64,000 bases of DNA, taken from positions 16,549-80,548 of the forward strand of contig NZ_JAMOFV010000006.1 of the NCBI RefSeq assembly GCF_023656515.1. The letters are read 5' to 3'. This stretch comes from Clostridium swellfunianum. GTDB lineage: Bacteria; Bacillota; Clostridia; Clostridiales; Clostridiaceae. Under the pieces are notes generated by a model, which saw nothing but the letters and a program-made list of their open reading frames with translations, had not been told where the DNA came from and did not search any database. This document shows, in pieces, positions 16,709 through 26,407 of the stretch (the stretch's first letter is position 1; every line of letters begins with the position of its first letter). The position numbers and the translations under genes were made by a program.

Positions 16709-16969
16709 ATGAAAAATATAAGAAAGGCCGCAGCATTAAAGTACGATGGAGGCTATGAAGCTCCTATAGTTACAGCAGCAGGTATGGGAGTAATAGCTGA
16801 TAAAATTATTGAAAAAGCTGAGGAAAATGATGTGCCTGTAGTGTATAATAAGGAAATGGCAGATTTATTAAGTAATGTTGATATTGGTGAATCCATTCCT
16901 TCAGAGCTTTATGAAGCTGTCGCTAAAATAATAGTGTACGTAATGGATATGGATAGAAATAAAAAATAG
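16709..16969 (+). CDS. FlhB C-terminal-domain homologue (YlqH-like)
   Basis: An 86-residue stand-alone version of the cytoplasmic export-switch domain of FlhB/YscU. It aligns along its whole length: AAALKYDGGYEAPIVTAAG, then IADKIIEKAEENDVPVVYNKEMADLL, and IPSELYEAVAKIIVYV. The autocleavage NPTH preceding ALKY in FlhB is absent (RKAAALKY here). No membrane helices are present. ATG 16709 is chosen for its RBS CAGGAGGG; the longer frame from 16667 has none. It could regulate or tune flagellar export with the FliK-like neighbour. No other flagellar gene is in the window. Confidence 0.85.
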   Translation: MKNIRKAAALKYDGGYEAPIVTAAGMGVIADKIIEKAEENDVPVVYNKEMADLLSNVDIGESIPSELYEAVAKIIVYVMDMDRNKK

Positions 16970-16984
16970 GAAAGGATGAATTGA

Positions 16985-17671
16985 ATGGGGCTTTACGCAA
17001 TATCAGACCTTCATTTAGCTCTCAGCGGAGATAAGCCTATGCATGTGTTTGGGGAGCAGTGGTATGAGCACCATGAAAAAATTAAAAATAATTGGCTTGA
17101 AAAAATAACTAAAGAAGATACTGTTTTAATCGCTGGAGATATATCCTGGTCAATGAAGATGGAGGAAGGATTAAAAGATCTTGATTGGATTCATGAGCTC
17201 CCAGGAAGAAAAATTTTAGTTCGAGGCAACCATGATTATTGGTGGCAGAGTATCTCAAAGTTAAATGCTTTATATGAAGACATGGATTTTATTCAAAACA
17301 ACTTCTTCTCTTATGAGGACTATGCAGTATGCGGAACGAGGGGATGGATATGCCCAGGAGGAGAAAACTTTACAGAGCATGATGAAAAGATATATTTGAG
17401 AGAACTTATTAGACTAAAGCTTTCTTTAGATATGGCGGTAAAAGCGGGGTACAAGAAGTATATTGTTATGATTCATTATCCTCCTACCAACGAAAAGTTT
17501 ATAGAAACAGAACTTATTAAAATATTTAAGGAATATGGTGTGAAAAAGGTGCTTTATGGACATCTCCATGGACATTCTTTAAAAAGAGTTATGGTAGGGG
17601 AAATAGACGGAATAGAGTACATTTTAACTTCAGCCGATTACATAAACTTCAATCCCATAAAAATTTTATAG
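16985..17671 (+). CDS. Calcineurin-like metallophosphoesterase
   Basis: A 228-residue cytoplasmic phosphoesterase of unknown substrate. The dinuclear metal motifs are complete: D-L-H (SDLHL, residues 7-11), GDISW, GNHDYWW, then H in MIHYPPT, and GHLHGHS. The W-rich GNHDYWW variant marks a clostridial subgroup of predicted phosphohydrolases. RBS AAAGGATGA. It starts 15 nt after the FlhB-like gene, so it is probably co-transcribed with it. A terminator follows. Confidence 0.85.
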   Translation: MGLYAISDLHLALSGDKPMHVFGEQWYEHHEKIKNNWLEKITKEDTVLIAGDISWSMKMEEGLKDLDWIHELPGRKILVRGNHDYWWQSISKLNALYEDMDFIQNNFFSYEDYAVCGTRGWICPGGENFTEHDEKIYLRELIRLKLSLDMAVKAGYKKYIVMIHYPPTNEKFIETELIKIFKEYGVKKVLYGHLHGHSLKRVMVGEIDGIEYILTSADYINFNPIKIL

Positions 17672-17682
17672 CAACAAATTAG

Positions 17683-17709
17683 AAAGTCCTGAAACAAAGG
17701 ACTTTTTGT
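17683..17709 (+). terminator. Terminator after phosphoesterase gene
   Basis: AAAGTCC / GGACTTT stem with a 9-nt loop followed by TTG and more T; it lies 11 nt after the stop. Confidence 0.7.
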
Positions 17710-17723
17710 TTACAAAAAATTAA

Positions 17724-17758
17724 TTGACAATAACAATTTATATATCGTAATATATAAA
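17724..17758 (+). promoter_or_regulatory. arsR-type promoter with palindromic operator
   Basis: The -35 TTGACA (17724-17729) and a -10-like TAATAT (17748-17753) overlap a perfect palindrome, TTTATATAT-CGTA-ATATATAAA (17737-17758). A second inverted repeat, TAATTAG (17764-17770) with CTAATTA (17780-17786), follows. A repressor bound here would block RNA polymerase, the usual ArsR/SmtB arrangement. Confidence 0.6.
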
Positions 17759-17839
17759 TATAATAATTAGAATAAAAAGCTAATTATATAACTATACTAT
17801 TAATTGTAGAGATATTAACAATATGAGTGGAGAGTAAAA

Positions 17840-18130
17840 ATGGAGAAAGATTATAAGAAGTACAATGATACTGCTGAACTTTTAAAGGTACTTGCACATC
17901 CAGTTAGATTGTGCATAGTTAAAGGACTTATAAACAAAGGCCAATGCAATGTTACTTATATGCAGAATTGTCTCGATATGCCTCAATCTACTGTCTCACA
18001 GCATCTTCAAAAGCTTAGAGCTGCAGGGATAATAGAGGGAGACAGAAATGGACTTGAAATAAACTATAAGGTTTGTGACGAACGAGTAGAAAACTTAGTA
18101 AAACTGCTTTTGAGTGAGGAGGAAATATAA
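17840..18130 (+). CDS. ArsR/SmtB-family repressor, possible persulfide sensor
   Basis: A 96-residue winged-helix repressor: LLKVLAHPVRLCIVKGLI, then recognition helix QSTVSQHLQKLRAAGII (about 49-65) and a wing (DRNGLEINYKV). The metal-binding ELCVCDL motif of ArsR is absent, but Cys25, Cys36, Cys44 and Cys79 are present. The last base of its stop is the first base of the downstream ATG, so it is translationally coupled to a rhodanese/TusA/DsrE enzyme. By analogy with SqrR/BigR-type ArsR proteins it probably senses reactive sulfur species through a Cys pair and represses its own operon. That function is inference. Confidence 0.85.
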   Translation: MEKDYKKYNDTAELLKVLAHPVRLCIVKGLINKGQCNVTYMQNCLDMPQSTVSQHLQKLRAAGIIEGDRNGLEINYKVCDERVENLVKLLLSEEEI

Positions 18131-20619
18131 TGTCAAAGAAGGTATTAATAGTTGGTGGAGTTGCAGGGGGTGCTTCTGCTGCAGCTAGACTTAGAAGGTT
18201 AGATGAAACTGCTGAAATTATAATGTTCGAGAGAGATGAATATATATCCTTTGCTAATTGCGGGCTTCCATATTATATAGGGGAAACAATAAAGGATAGA
18301 GAAAAACTTTTGGTGCAAACTCCAGAGGCTATGAAAGCTAGGTTTAACATTGATGTTAGAATAAACAGCGAGGTTGCAGAAATTGATGCGGAGAATAAAA
18401 AGGTTATAGTAAAGAGCAAGGAAAGAGGAGAATATGAAGAGTCATACGATTATTTAATCCTCTCACCTGGCGCTAAGGCAATAAGACCCAATATTGAAGG
18501 AATAGATAGCAATAAAATCTTTACTTTAAGAAATATTCCAGACACAGACAAAATAAAGGCATACGTAGACAGAAATGAAACAAAAAGCGCTGTAGTAATC
18601 GGCGGAGGATATGTTGGGGTTGAGATGGCTGAAAATCTAAAGGAAAGAGGCCTTGAGGTTACCTTAGTAGAAGCAGCACCACATATACTAGCTCCATTTG
18701 ATACTGACATGGTAGTTATAGCAGAAAAGGAATTGTCAGACCATGGGGTAGAGCTTATATTAGGAGATGGAGTAAAAGGGTTTAAAGACAGTGAAAAAGA
18801 AATTGGGGTTACCTTAAACAGTGGGAAGAAGGTTTCTGCTGATATGGTTATACTTGCCATAGGTGTGACTCCAGATACTACCCTTACTAAAGGTACTGGT
18901 ATAGAAGTTGGGTCAAGAGGTCATATAATAGTTAACGAAAAAATGCAAACAAGTGTAGAAAATATATATGCGGTTGGAGACGCCATAGAGGTTGTGGATT
19001 TTATTACAAAACAGAAGACAGCTATTCCTCTAGCAGGCCCGGCGAACAAGCAGGGAAGAATTGCTGCTGACAATATAGCAGGAATTAGCAGTGCTTATAA
19101 GGGAACACAAGGTACCGCAGTATTAAAGGTATTTGATTTAACTGCAGCAAGTACAGGTAATAATGAAAGAAACCTTAAGAGATTAAATATACCCTACAAG
19201 GTTATATACGTTCATCCGAATTCACATGCTGCTTATTATCCTGGTGCAACTCAAATGTCAATAAAGCTAATTTTTAATGAAGAAGGAAAAATCTTGGGTG
19301 CACAAGCACTAGGTTATGATGGAGTAGAAAAGAGAATAGATGTTATTGCGACAGTTATAAGACTAGGAGGAACAGTTAGTGACTTAACTGAGCTGGAGCT
19401 TTGCTATGCACCACCATTCTCATCAGCTAAGGACCCTGTTAACATGGCTGGTTTTGTAGCAGAGAATGTATTGGCAGGAAGAATGCATCCAATGACCTTT
19501 GGGGAGTTAGAAGACTACAACATGGATAATTCAGTACTAGTTGACGTGCGTACAGAAATGGAATTTAATAACGGGCATATTGAAGGTGCTGTTAATATTC
19601 CAGTGGACGATTTAAGAAATAGATTAAATGAACTAGATAAGAATAAGGAGATAGTTGAATACTGTCAAGTTGGACTAAGAGGATATATTGCCGACAGAAT
19701 ATTGGCACAGGCTGGCTTTAAGGTTAAAAATCTTACTGGAGGATACAAGTCTTATTCAACAATGAACTACAAACCAGTTGGAAAGGATAATGGAAACAAT
19801 AAAGGCGGAAACAAAAGCGAACTTACAATAGATCCAGAAACACAAACAGTTAAGAAGGAAAACAGAGAAGAACTAGCTTTTGACAGGAGTTTGGATGCCT
19901 GTGGTTTATGCTGTCCTGGCCCATTAATGCAGGTTAAAATGTGTGTTGATGATTTAAAGGATGGTCAAATTCTAAAGGTTACAGCTTCTGATCCAGGATT
20001 TTATGAAGATATAAAGGCATGGTCTAAGAGAACAAACAATGAACTTATAGATATAGAAAAGAAGGGTGGAACAATTACTGCTTTTATAAAAAAGAGCAGT
20101 GAAACAGCAGTAACTTATACAAATACTTCGATAGGTAATGCTGCTGTTAAGGACAATAAAACCATGGTGGTTTTTAGTGGTGATTTAGATAAGGCAATAG
20201 CTTCCTTCATAATTGCCAATGGAGCAGCTTCAATGGGAAAGAAGGTTACTATGTTCTTTACCTTCTGGGGATTAAATATATTAAGAAAGCATGAAAAAGT
20301 AAGCGTTGAAAAAGGTCTTATGGACAAAATGTTCAGCAGGATGATGCCAAGAGGAAGTAAGAAACTTCAGCTTTCCAAGATGAACATGATGGGAATAGGC
20401 GGAAAGATGATAAGAAAGGTTATGAAAGACAAAAATGTTTCCTCACTTGAAGATTTAATTCAAGCGGCAATAGAAAATGGAATTGAAATAGTTGCCTGCC
20501 AAATGTCCATGGATGTTATGGGACTAAGGAAAGAAGAACTTATAGATGGAGTTAAAATTGGAGGAGTTGGTTATTACTTAGGAGAAGCAGAAGATTCAAA
20601 TGTAAACTTATTTATATAA
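18130..20619 (+). CDS. CoA-disulfide reductase-rhodanese-TusA-DsrE fusion
   Basis: An 829-residue four-module sulfur protein. Residues 1-445 are a CoA-disulfide/NADH-dependent persulfide reductase: FAD motif VGGVAGGASAAARLRR, active Cys44 in SFANCGLPYYIGE, NAD motif VVIGGGYVGVEMAE, and a C-terminal dimerisation domain. Residues 455-550 are a rhodanese with CQVGLRGY (Cys512). Residues about 585-660 are a TusA domain with ACGLCCPGP (Cys591 at the conserved site). Residues about 675-829 are a DsrE/DsrF-like domain (MVVFSGDLDKAIASFIIANGA, FFTFWGLN). The modules can pass a sulfane sulfur between cysteines and reduce it. It is coupled to the ArsR gene. Confidence 0.93.
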   Translation: MSKKVLIVGGVAGGASAAARLRRLDETAEIIMFERDEYISFANCGLPYYIGETIKDREKLLVQTPEAMKARFNIDVRINSEVAEIDAENKKVIVKSKERGEYEESYDYLILSPGAKAIRPNIEGIDSNKIFTLRNIPDTDKIKAYVDRNETKSAVVIGGGYVGVEMAENLKERGLEVTLVEAAPHILAPFDTDMVVIAEKELSDHGVELILGDGVKGFKDSEKEIGVTLNSGKKVSADMVILAIGVTPDTTLTKGTGIEVGSRGHIIVNEKMQTSVENIYAVGDAIEVVDFITKQKTAIPLAGPANKQGRIAADNIAGISSAYKGTQGTAVLKVFDLTAASTGNNERNLKRLNIPYKVIYVHPNSHAAYYPGATQMSIKLIFNEEGKILGAQALGYDGVEKRIDVIATVIRLGGTVSDLTELELCYAPPFSSAKDPVNMAGFVAENVLAGRMHPMTFGELEDYNMDNSVLVDVRTEMEFNNGHIEGAVNIPVDDLRNRLNELDKNKEIVEYCQVGLRGYIADRILAQAGFKVKNLTGGYKSYSTMNYKPVGKDNGNNKGGNKSELTIDPETQTVKKENREELAFDRSLDACGLCCPGPLMQVKMCVDDLKDGQILKVTASDPGFYEDIKAWSKRTNNELIDIEKKGGTITAFIKKSSETAVTYTNTSIGNAAVKDNKTMVVFSGDLDKAIASFIIANGAASMGKKVTMFFTFWGLNILRKHEKVSVEKGLMDKMFSRMMPRGSKKLQLSKMNMMGIGGKMIRKVMKDKNVSSLEDLIQAAIENGIEIVACQMSMDVMGLRKEELIDGVKIGGVGYYLGEAEDSNVNLFI

Positions 20620-20624
20620 TTATG

Positions 20625-20655
20625 AAAGCAGCAGGATGTAATCCTGCTGCTTTAT
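20625..20655. terminator. Bidirectional terminator
   Basis: Perfect 13-bp stem AAAGCAGCAGGAT / ATCCTGCTGCTTT with a GTA loop, between the sulfur fusion gene and the convergent chemoreceptor gene. Confidence 0.9.
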
Positions 20656-20657
20656 AA

Positions 20658-21647
20658 TTATTCCTTATTCAATTCTATAAGAATAGCTTTCAATTCATGA
20701 AGATTTTGTTTAAAATCATCATTAATGGAATCTTGCGACTCAATAGCTGCAGCAGCTTCATGGCATAATGCTGCATTATTTTCTGCTATTGAAGATAAGG
20801 CTTCAACCTTTGATAATATATGATTTTTCTTATCTGAAGTAGCAACAAGAGCAGCGATGCTGCTATCAATTTCTAAAGCTGCTTCATCAATTGAATTTTT
20901 TATGTTTAAGAAGGTCTCTTTAGTAGTCTTTAAGGTTTCATTTTGGAATTGAAGAGCACTTTCACCATCATTCATATTTGAAGAAGTACTTAAAATGTCA
21001 AGCTTAATTTCGTCTAATATTTTTGTAATGTTGGAAACTGCAAGCTTTGAATTTTCTGCAAGCTTTCTTACCTCATCTGCAACAACTGAAAAACCTCTTC
21101 CAGCTTCACCTGCTCTTGCAGCTTCAATAGCAGCATTTAAAGCCAGTAAATTTGTTTGGCTTGCTATTTGACTTATTGAATCTGTTATTATGTTTACGGA
21201 TTCAATTTTTGATACCAGATCACTTACGGTAGAAGTAGAGTTTTTAAAAGCTTCTTTAAGTTCACTTAAAGAGGTATCAAGATTTTCAATATTATTCAAG
21301 CCTTCATCAGCAATATTGTTTGTGTCCAATACTTTTATTTGAACATTTGTTATTCCTTCAGCCATGCTTTCCATATCAGAGCTAAAAGCTTTTAATGTAT
21401 TAAAGGTATCTGTTATGTCATCTCTTTGCTTTAGATTAGATGAAGTTATCTCGTTAAAAGCATCACTGATACGACTGGATACTGAAGAAAATGAGTATGT
21501 TTTTTCCTCAATTTTCGATATAGTTGAGTCAAAATTATTTAATGCCTGCAGATTATTAACTGAGTTTTCATTACCCGAATCTTTGGTAGAGGCACATTCT
21601 TCAAGAACAGCATTTTGGCTTGCTTTTTTTCTGGTGAATTTAAACAT
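20658..21647 (-). CDS. Soluble methyl-accepting chemotaxis protein
   Basis: A 329-residue cytoplasmic chemoreceptor. No membrane segment or periplasmic domain is present. The hyper-conserved signalling tip [20 protein letters not shown] with [19 protein letters not shown] lies at about 175-225 and would contact CheA/CheW. The flanking sequences are long heptad coiled coils. The N-terminal 30 residues are polar and have no recognised sensor domain. RBS GAAAGGAAGG. A lone gene; it implies motility or a chemotaxis-like pathway elsewhere. Confidence 0.9.
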   Translation of the reverse strand: MFKFTRKKASQNAVLEECASTKDSGNENSVNNLQALNNFDSTISKIEEKTYSFSSVSSRISDAFNEITSSNLKQRDDITDTFNTLKAFSSDMESMAEGITNVQIKVLDTNNIADEGLNNIENLDTSLSELKEAFKNSTSTVSDLVSKIESVNIITDSISQIASQTNLLALNAAIEAARAGEAGRGFSVVADEVRKLAENSKLAVSNITKILDEIKLDILSTSSNMNDGESALQFQNETLKTTKETFLNIKNSIDEAALEIDSSIAALVATSDKKNHILSKVEALSSIAENNAALCHEAAAAIESQDSINDDFKQNLHELKAILIELNKE

Positions 21648-21703
21648 AAGTATTTTGCCTTCCTTTCATAATATAACGAAAAAATTATACATAATCAGAA
21701 ACC

Positions 21704-22561
21704 TTATTTGAAAAACCTAGAGAAAAATCCACTTTTCTTAGTTTCCTCAGTAGAATCCTCAGAAGTTTCCACTTTAGATGTTTCTTCTTTAATAACATCT
21801 CTTTGATCTCTAGCAAGATCTTTTATTTTTTGTGGAACATTTGGAGTGGTTATTAGCTTGCTAAACCATAGATTAGCCTCGTCAATGGCTCCTGTTCGCC
21901 TATTTAATTCGCCTATAAGATACATCACAGTATATTTATCCATACCGCAGATAGGGAAATCTTCGTTCATATAAGCATCATTAAAACCTTCTAAGGCTTG
22001 TTTTAAAAACAATTGCTCATTTTTATTGTCTAATTGAAGTCTATACATCCAAGCTATCCTTAAACATGTCAATGCCTTTCTACTAGTCTTAGACTCCATG
22101 ACAACGCTGTTCAGAAGTGCAAGTTTATATCTTTCTATAGCTATTTCAACATCGTAAACTTCAGGATAACGCCTTCCTTGCCATTTAGGTGCTATTTTTT
22201 CTTGAATAAGTTCTATTTGATAATCTCTAATTTTGTCAAAGTCCTGCTTCATAGCACTATAACCACATGCATTACAAATCCATACTTCATAAAAATAAGG
22301 ATTTATTAGAGCATATCTCACAAAAAGATCACTATCATTTTTTTGCCTTCTATATGCTGAACTCTTTACAGCCTTTGCCTGAAATTTATTTCCACATACC
22401 GGACAAGTTGCACTTGCATCATATAACAAATTCCTAGGGTCGTCCTCTTTCTTTTCTTGAGAATTTTCCTTTTCTTCTTCCTTCTTTTTATTAAAAATAT
22501 CAACCTCATCTATATTATCAAAACCTAGGTCTTCCAAACCAGAAAAGATATTTTCTTTCAT
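21704..22561 (-). CDS. DUF2225 protein
   Basis: A 285-residue cytoplasmic protein of the DUF2225 family. After an acidic, Lys/Glu-rich segment (about 15-40) come two zinc-ribbon-type pairs, CPVCGNKF and CNACGYSA (about 55-110). A helical TPR-like region follows to about 250 (RKALTCLRIAWMYRL, FLKQALEGFNDAY). The C-terminal tail is charged. The family's function is unknown. ATG 22561 is preferred to GTG 22573 because GGGTGA stands 5 nt before the ATG. Confidence 0.8.
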   Translation of the reverse strand: MKENIFSGLEDLGFDNIDEVDIFNKKKEEEKENSQEKKEDDPRNLLYDASATCPVCGNKFQAKAVKSSAYRRQKNDSDLFVRYALINPYFYEVWICNACGYSAMKQDFDKIRDYQIELIQEKIAPKWQGRRYPEVYDVEIAIERYKLALLNSVVMESKTSRKALTCLRIAWMYRLQLDNKNEQLFLKQALEGFNDAYMNEDFPICGMDKYTVMYLIGELNRRTGAIDEANLWFSKLITTPNVPQKIKDLARDQRDVIKEETSKVETSEDSTEETKKSGFFSRFFK

Positions 22562-22735
22562 TAAATCACCCACTTACTAAAGTCTTTTGAATAAATATAC
22601 TATTACTATTATAACAAATTGTTAAAAATATTCTATTGTTTTTCAATAAAATAACTAATGTAAATTATTATTTAAGGATTATGATAAATATATTATAATA
22701 GTAAATAAGACAATTGATGTAAAGGATGAAATGCT

Positions 22736-23524
22736 ATGGCAATTAGAGAGTGGAAAACATTTTTAATACCTTACGAACAGGCAGTTGAGGAGCTTAAGGT
22801 TAAGTTTAGAAGCATAAGAACAGAACTTAGAAGAAAAAATGAATACTCGCCAATTGAATTTGTTACTGGAAGAGTAAAGGAAATTGCTAGTATTTTAGAG
22901 AAGGCTAACAAGTTTAATATACCTCTAGATAGAATAGAGTATGAGATGGAGGATATAGCTGGAATAAGAGTTATGTGCCAGTTTGTAGATGATGTTGAGA
23001 AGGTTGTGCAGCTTATTAGAAATAGAAAAGATATGCAGATAATGTATGAGAAGGATTATGTGGCAAATTATAAAGAGAGTGGTTATAGAAGCTATCACAT
23101 GGTTATAAAATACCCAGTTAATTTAGCTGAGGGGCAAAAGGATATTTTAGCAGAATTTCAAATTAGGACTTTGGCCATGAATTTTTGGGCTACCATAGAG
23201 CATTCCTTAAACTATAAATATAAGCATGAGATACCTGATTACATAAGACAAAAGCTTAAGCACGCAGCAGATGCAGCTTTTAATTTAGACCAATTAATGC
23301 TCGAAATAAAGGATGAAATTAAAGATGCTCAAAAACTGTTTGAAGTTAAATCCAGTTTAATTTCAAATATAATGAATAATATATTAACCTTAGCGTCTAT
23401 AGGGAAAGCAGCAGAATCTACAAGATTCCAGCTTCAAATTAATAAGCTTATAGAAGAGGGAGAAGTTTACGATTTAAACAATTTGCTTCAGGCTACTGAA
23501 AAAACCTTAGAAAAATACAAATAG
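22736..23524 (+). CDS. Small alarmone synthetase (RelQ/YjbM-like GTP pyrophosphokinase)
   Basis: A 262-residue single-domain (p)ppGpp synthetase that transfers pyrophosphate from ATP to GTP/GDP. RelA/SpoT synthetase motifs: FVTGRVKEIASI, EDIAGIRVMCQF, the G-loop ESGYRSYHMVI, and EFQIRTLAMNFWATIEHSLNYK. There is no hydrolase, TGS or ACT domain. The C-terminal helices fit the tetramerising helices of RelQ. RBS AAAGGATGA. Monocistronic with a strong terminator. Confidence 0.92.
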   Translation: MAIREWKTFLIPYEQAVEELKVKFRSIRTELRRKNEYSPIEFVTGRVKEIASILEKANKFNIPLDRIEYEMEDIAGIRVMCQFVDDVEKVVQLIRNRKDMQIMYEKDYVANYKESGYRSYHMVIKYPVNLAEGQKDILAEFQIRTLAMNFWATIEHSLNYKYKHEIPDYIRQKLKHAADAAFNLDQLMLEIKDEIKDAQKLFEVKSSLISNIMNNILTLASIGKAAESTRFQLQINKLIEEGEVYDLNNLLQATEKTLEKYK

Positions 23525-23562
23525 AGTGTACCTTTAGAGGTACACTCTATTTGTATTTTTCT
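23521..23562 (+). terminator. Terminator of alarmone synthetase gene
   Basis: An 11-bp perfect stem AGAGTGTACCT (23523-23533) / AGGTACACTCT (23538-23548), extended by A/T pairs, then ATTTGTATTTTT. Confidence 0.85.
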
Positions 23563-23589
23563 AATTTTAAAACCTTATTTATTCGCAAG

Positions 23590-26025
23590 TTATTTAGCAA
23601 CTATATTAACAAGTCTTCCTTTAATAACAATAACTTTAGCAACTGTTTTCCCTTCAAGAGAGCTAACAACATCTTCGTTGCTTAAGGCAGCTTCCTTTAT
23701 TCCATCTTCATTCAATTCAGATGAAACGTTAATTCTTGTTTTAACTTTTCCATTTACTTGAATAGCTATCTCAATTTCATCTTTAACAAGTGCTGAAACA
23801 TCAAAAACTGGCCAGTTTTGATTAAAGACTGAGTATTCCATTCCAAACAGACTCCATTGTTCTTCAGCAAAGTGAGGTGCAAATGGTGCTAAAAGTTTGA
23901 TAAAGTCAGAAACTACTTCTTTTAAGAAGGAACCATTTTTGCTTTCTTCGTTAATATACTTTGAAAATGCATTGGTGAGTTCCATCATTCTTGCTATTGC
24001 TGTGTTGAACTGAAGTATTTCTGCATCAGCAGTTACACCTCTTATAGCAAAGTGTCTCCAGTAGTTAAGTTCTTTCTCAGCCTTATCTATACTAGTTTTA
24101 CTATCTGAAGAATTTATCACGCTTCTTGATGCTTCCAATAATCTTTCAATTCTGTCAACAAATCTAGCAATGGATTTTAGTCCATCATCACTCCAAGCGC
24201 CACCTTCAGTATATCCAAAGCCAAACATCAAGTACATTCTAAACACGTCGGATCCGTATTCTTTAATATAATCATCAGGGTTTATTGTATTTCCCTTTGA
24301 TTTACTCATCTTTTGTCCATCAGGTCCAAGTATTAATCCTTGATGAGTAAGCGAAAGGAATGGTTCATCAAAGTTTAGGTATTCCATATCTCTTAGAGCC
24401 TTAGTAACAAATCTAGCATATAATAGGTGCATGCAGGCATGCTCAGGTCCTCCTACATATTTATCAACTGGAAGGATCTTGTTTACTTTCTCAGTATCAA
24501 AAGCCTTATCGCTGTTTTTGTTATCTGGATACCTTAAGAAGTACCAAGAGGAATCCACAAAGGTATCTAAAGTATCAGGATCTCTTTGTGCGTCATGTCC
24601 ACAGCGTGGACAAGTAGTATGCATAAATTCCTCGCTCTTAGCAAGCGGGGACTTTCCATCTGGAGAAAATTCCACGTTATATGGAAGTTCCACAGGAAGA
24701 TGAGTTGTTGGCACAGGAACTATTCCGCAGTGTTCACAATGAACAACTGGAATTGGTGCTCCCCAATATCTTTGCCTTGAAACAAGCCAATCTCTTAATC
24801 TATAATTTACTTTAGAGGAGCCAAGTTTAGCAACAGCTAATTTTTTTACTATGGCTTCTTTAGCCTCTTCAGTAGTAAGGCCGTTAAATTCTTCACTGTT
24901 AACAAGTTTTCCATACTCTGTATAAGGTAGGTTTGTATCGCTTTCTATAACTCTTTCAATAGGAAGTTGGTATTTGGTAGCAAAAGCAAAATCTCTATCA
25001 TCATGAGCAGGTACCGCCATAACTGCACCAGTTCCATAGGTCGCAAGTACATAATCTGCTACCCAAATTGGGACTCTTTTACCGTTTATAGGGTTAACAG
25101 CATAAGAACCTGTGAATACACCTGTTTTTTCTCTTGTAATAGATTGTCTTTCTATATCAGTCTGTTTTTTTGCATTTTCTTTATATTCTTCAACGGCAGC
25201 TTTGAATTCAGGAAGTGTTAGTTTATCTACAAGTTCATTTTCAGGAGCTAACACTACATAAGTAACTCCAAAAAGAGTATCAACTCTTGTGGTAAATACA
25301 TCAAAGCTTAGGGCTGAATTCTCAACTTCAAAGGTTACTTCAGCACCTGTAGATTTGCCAATCCAGTGTTTTTGCATCGCTTTAGTCTTCTCAGGCCAAT
25401 CTAAGGTATCAAGCTTTTCAAGAAGTTCATCAGCATAATCTGTAATCTTAAGGAACCATTGAGTTAGATCCTTTTTAGTAACTTCAGTTTCACAACGTTC
25501 GCAGTGACCATCAACAACCTGCTCATTAGCAAGAACTGTGTTACAGCTAGGGCACCAATTTACAGGAGCTTTCTTTCTATAAGCAAGACCTTTTTCATAA
25601 AGCTTTAAAAATACCCATTGGGTCCATTTGTAGTAGTCTGGCGAGCAGGTAACCACCTCATTGTCCCAATTAAACATTGCTCCCATAGCCTTAAGTTGTT
25701 TTTCCATAGTATCAATATTTTTAAGAGTTGAATCCTTAGGATGTATTCCTGTTTTTATTGCATAGTTTTCAGCAGGAAGTCCAAAGGCATCAAAGCCCAT
25801 TGGCTGGAACACATTATAACCTTGCATTCTCTTCATTCTAGCCCAGGAATCTACTGGGCCGTAGTTAAACCAGTGACCTGCGTGAAGATTAGCTCCGGAT
25901 GGATAAGAGAACATTTCAAGCACATATAATTTTTTATCTAAATTCTTTTCATCAAATTTATAGAGCTCAGTTTCTTCCCATTTCTGCTGCCACTTTTTAT
26001 CGATTTCTGTACCATAGTTAGCCAT
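23590..26025 (-). CDS. leuS: Leucyl-tRNA synthetase
   Basis: Charges tRNA-Leu. 811 residues, normal for bacterial LeuS. HIGH motif HAGH (residues 48-51), KMSKS (about 572), a zinc-type C-x-x-C...C-x-x-C insertion (CPSCNTVL... CERCE) and an editing domain with T-rich TTRVDTLFG and VPAHDDRDF. The start at 26025 (MANYGTEID) has RBS AAGGAGGC. The frame is open up to 26079, but that extension lies inside the T-box terminator and is not translated. Expression is controlled by the upstream Leu T-box. Confidence 0.97.
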   Translation of the reverse strand: MANYGTEIDKKWQQKWEETELYKFDEKNLDKKLYVLEMFSYPSGANLHAGHWFNYGPVDSWARMKRMQGYNVFQPMGFDAFGLPAENYAIKTGIHPKDSTLKNIDTMEKQLKAMGAMFNWDNEVVTCSPDYYKWTQWVFLKLYEKGLAYRKKAPVNWCPSCNTVLANEQVVDGHCERCETEVTKKDLTQWFLKITDYADELLEKLDTLDWPEKTKAMQKHWIGKSTGAEVTFEVENSALSFDVFTTRVDTLFGVTYVVLAPENELVDKLTLPEFKAAVEEYKENAKKQTDIERQSITREKTGVFTGSYAVNPINGKRVPIWVADYVLATYGTGAVMAVPAHDDRDFAFATKYQLPIERVIESDTNLPYTEYGKLVNSEEFNGLTTEEAKEAIVKKLAVAKLGSSKVNYRLRDWLVSRQRYWGAPIPVVHCEHCGIVPVPTTHLPVELPYNVEFSPDGKSPLAKSEEFMHTTCPRCGHDAQRDPDTLDTFVDSSWYFLRYPDNKNSDKAFDTEKVNKILPVDKYVGGPEHACMHLLYARFVTKALRDMEYLNFDEPFLSLTHQGLILGPDGQKMSKSKGNTINPDDYIKEYGSDVFRMYLMFGFGYTEGGAWSDDGLKSIARFVDRIERLLEASRSVINSSDSKTSIDKAEKELNYWRHFAIRGVTADAEILQFNTAIARMMELTNAFSKYINEESKNGSFLKEVVSDFIKLLAPFAPHFAEEQWSLFGMEYSVFNQNWPVFDVSALVKDEIEIAIQVNGKVKTRINVSSELNEDGIKEAALSNEDVVSSLEGKTVAKVIVIKGRLVNIVAK

Positions 26026-26065
26026 TTTATCTGCCTCCTTATAATTGTTAATATCAAGATAAAAT

Positions 26066-26316
26066 AAAAAATCCTTCATCTCAAGAAAGAGACGAAAGAT
26101 TTAGATTTCGCGGTACCACTCTAATTAGACCTAATCAGAAGTTGTAAAAATTTCTGATTAAGACTCAGCTCAATTAAGATAACGGATTATCCGTACTTGC
26201 TTTTCTGCAAGTATGCTCCCAGGCGAGTTCATATTATATCAAACACTGTTTCACACCAACCAACAGCTCTCTGAGCTTGAATTAAATACTACTGCTCCTG
26301 TTCAAAGCCTAACATT
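26066..26316 (-). promoter_or_regulatory. T-box leader, leucine (specifier CTC)
   Basis: On the minus strand: stem I with AGAGAGCTGTTGGTTGG and the specifier context GAACTCGCC, giving CTC (Leu). The T-box sequence AGAGTGGTACCGCG (about 26107-26120) follows. The terminator stem is 26071-26082 with 26089-26100, and T-rich sequence follows. Uncharged tRNA-Leu stabilises the antiterminator and permits leuS transcription. Confidence 0.93.
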
Positions 26317-26323
26317 TTATAAC

Positions 26324-26352
26324 ATTATATGCTAAGTATCAACAAATGTCAA
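26324..26352 (-). promoter_or_regulatory. leuS T-box promoter
   Basis: On the minus strand, TTGACA (26352-26347) and TATAAT (26329-26324) have an exact 17-nt spacer. The predicted start near 26316 matches the beginning of the T-box leader. Confidence 0.88.
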
Positions 26353-26360
26353 TATATAAG

Positions 26361-26394
26361 AAAACACATATTTAAATGAATATGTGTTTTTGAA
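26361..26394 (-). terminator. Terminator after membrane-protein gene
   Basis: 12-bp perfect stem AAAACACATATT / AATATGTGTTTT with a 6-nt loop. It separates the 26408-28973 operon from the leuS unit; A/T tracts flank it on both sides. Confidence 0.7.
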
Positions 26395-26407
26395 ATTTAA
26401 TATATAA

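Noticed and set aside
24431-24703. Plus-strand frames inside leuS
   Set aside because: Shadows of the well-supported LeuS frame without RBS.
26026-26079. N-terminal extension of LeuS (18 extra codons)
   Set aside because: It overlaps the T-box terminator stem and T run; ATG 26025 has a strong RBS.
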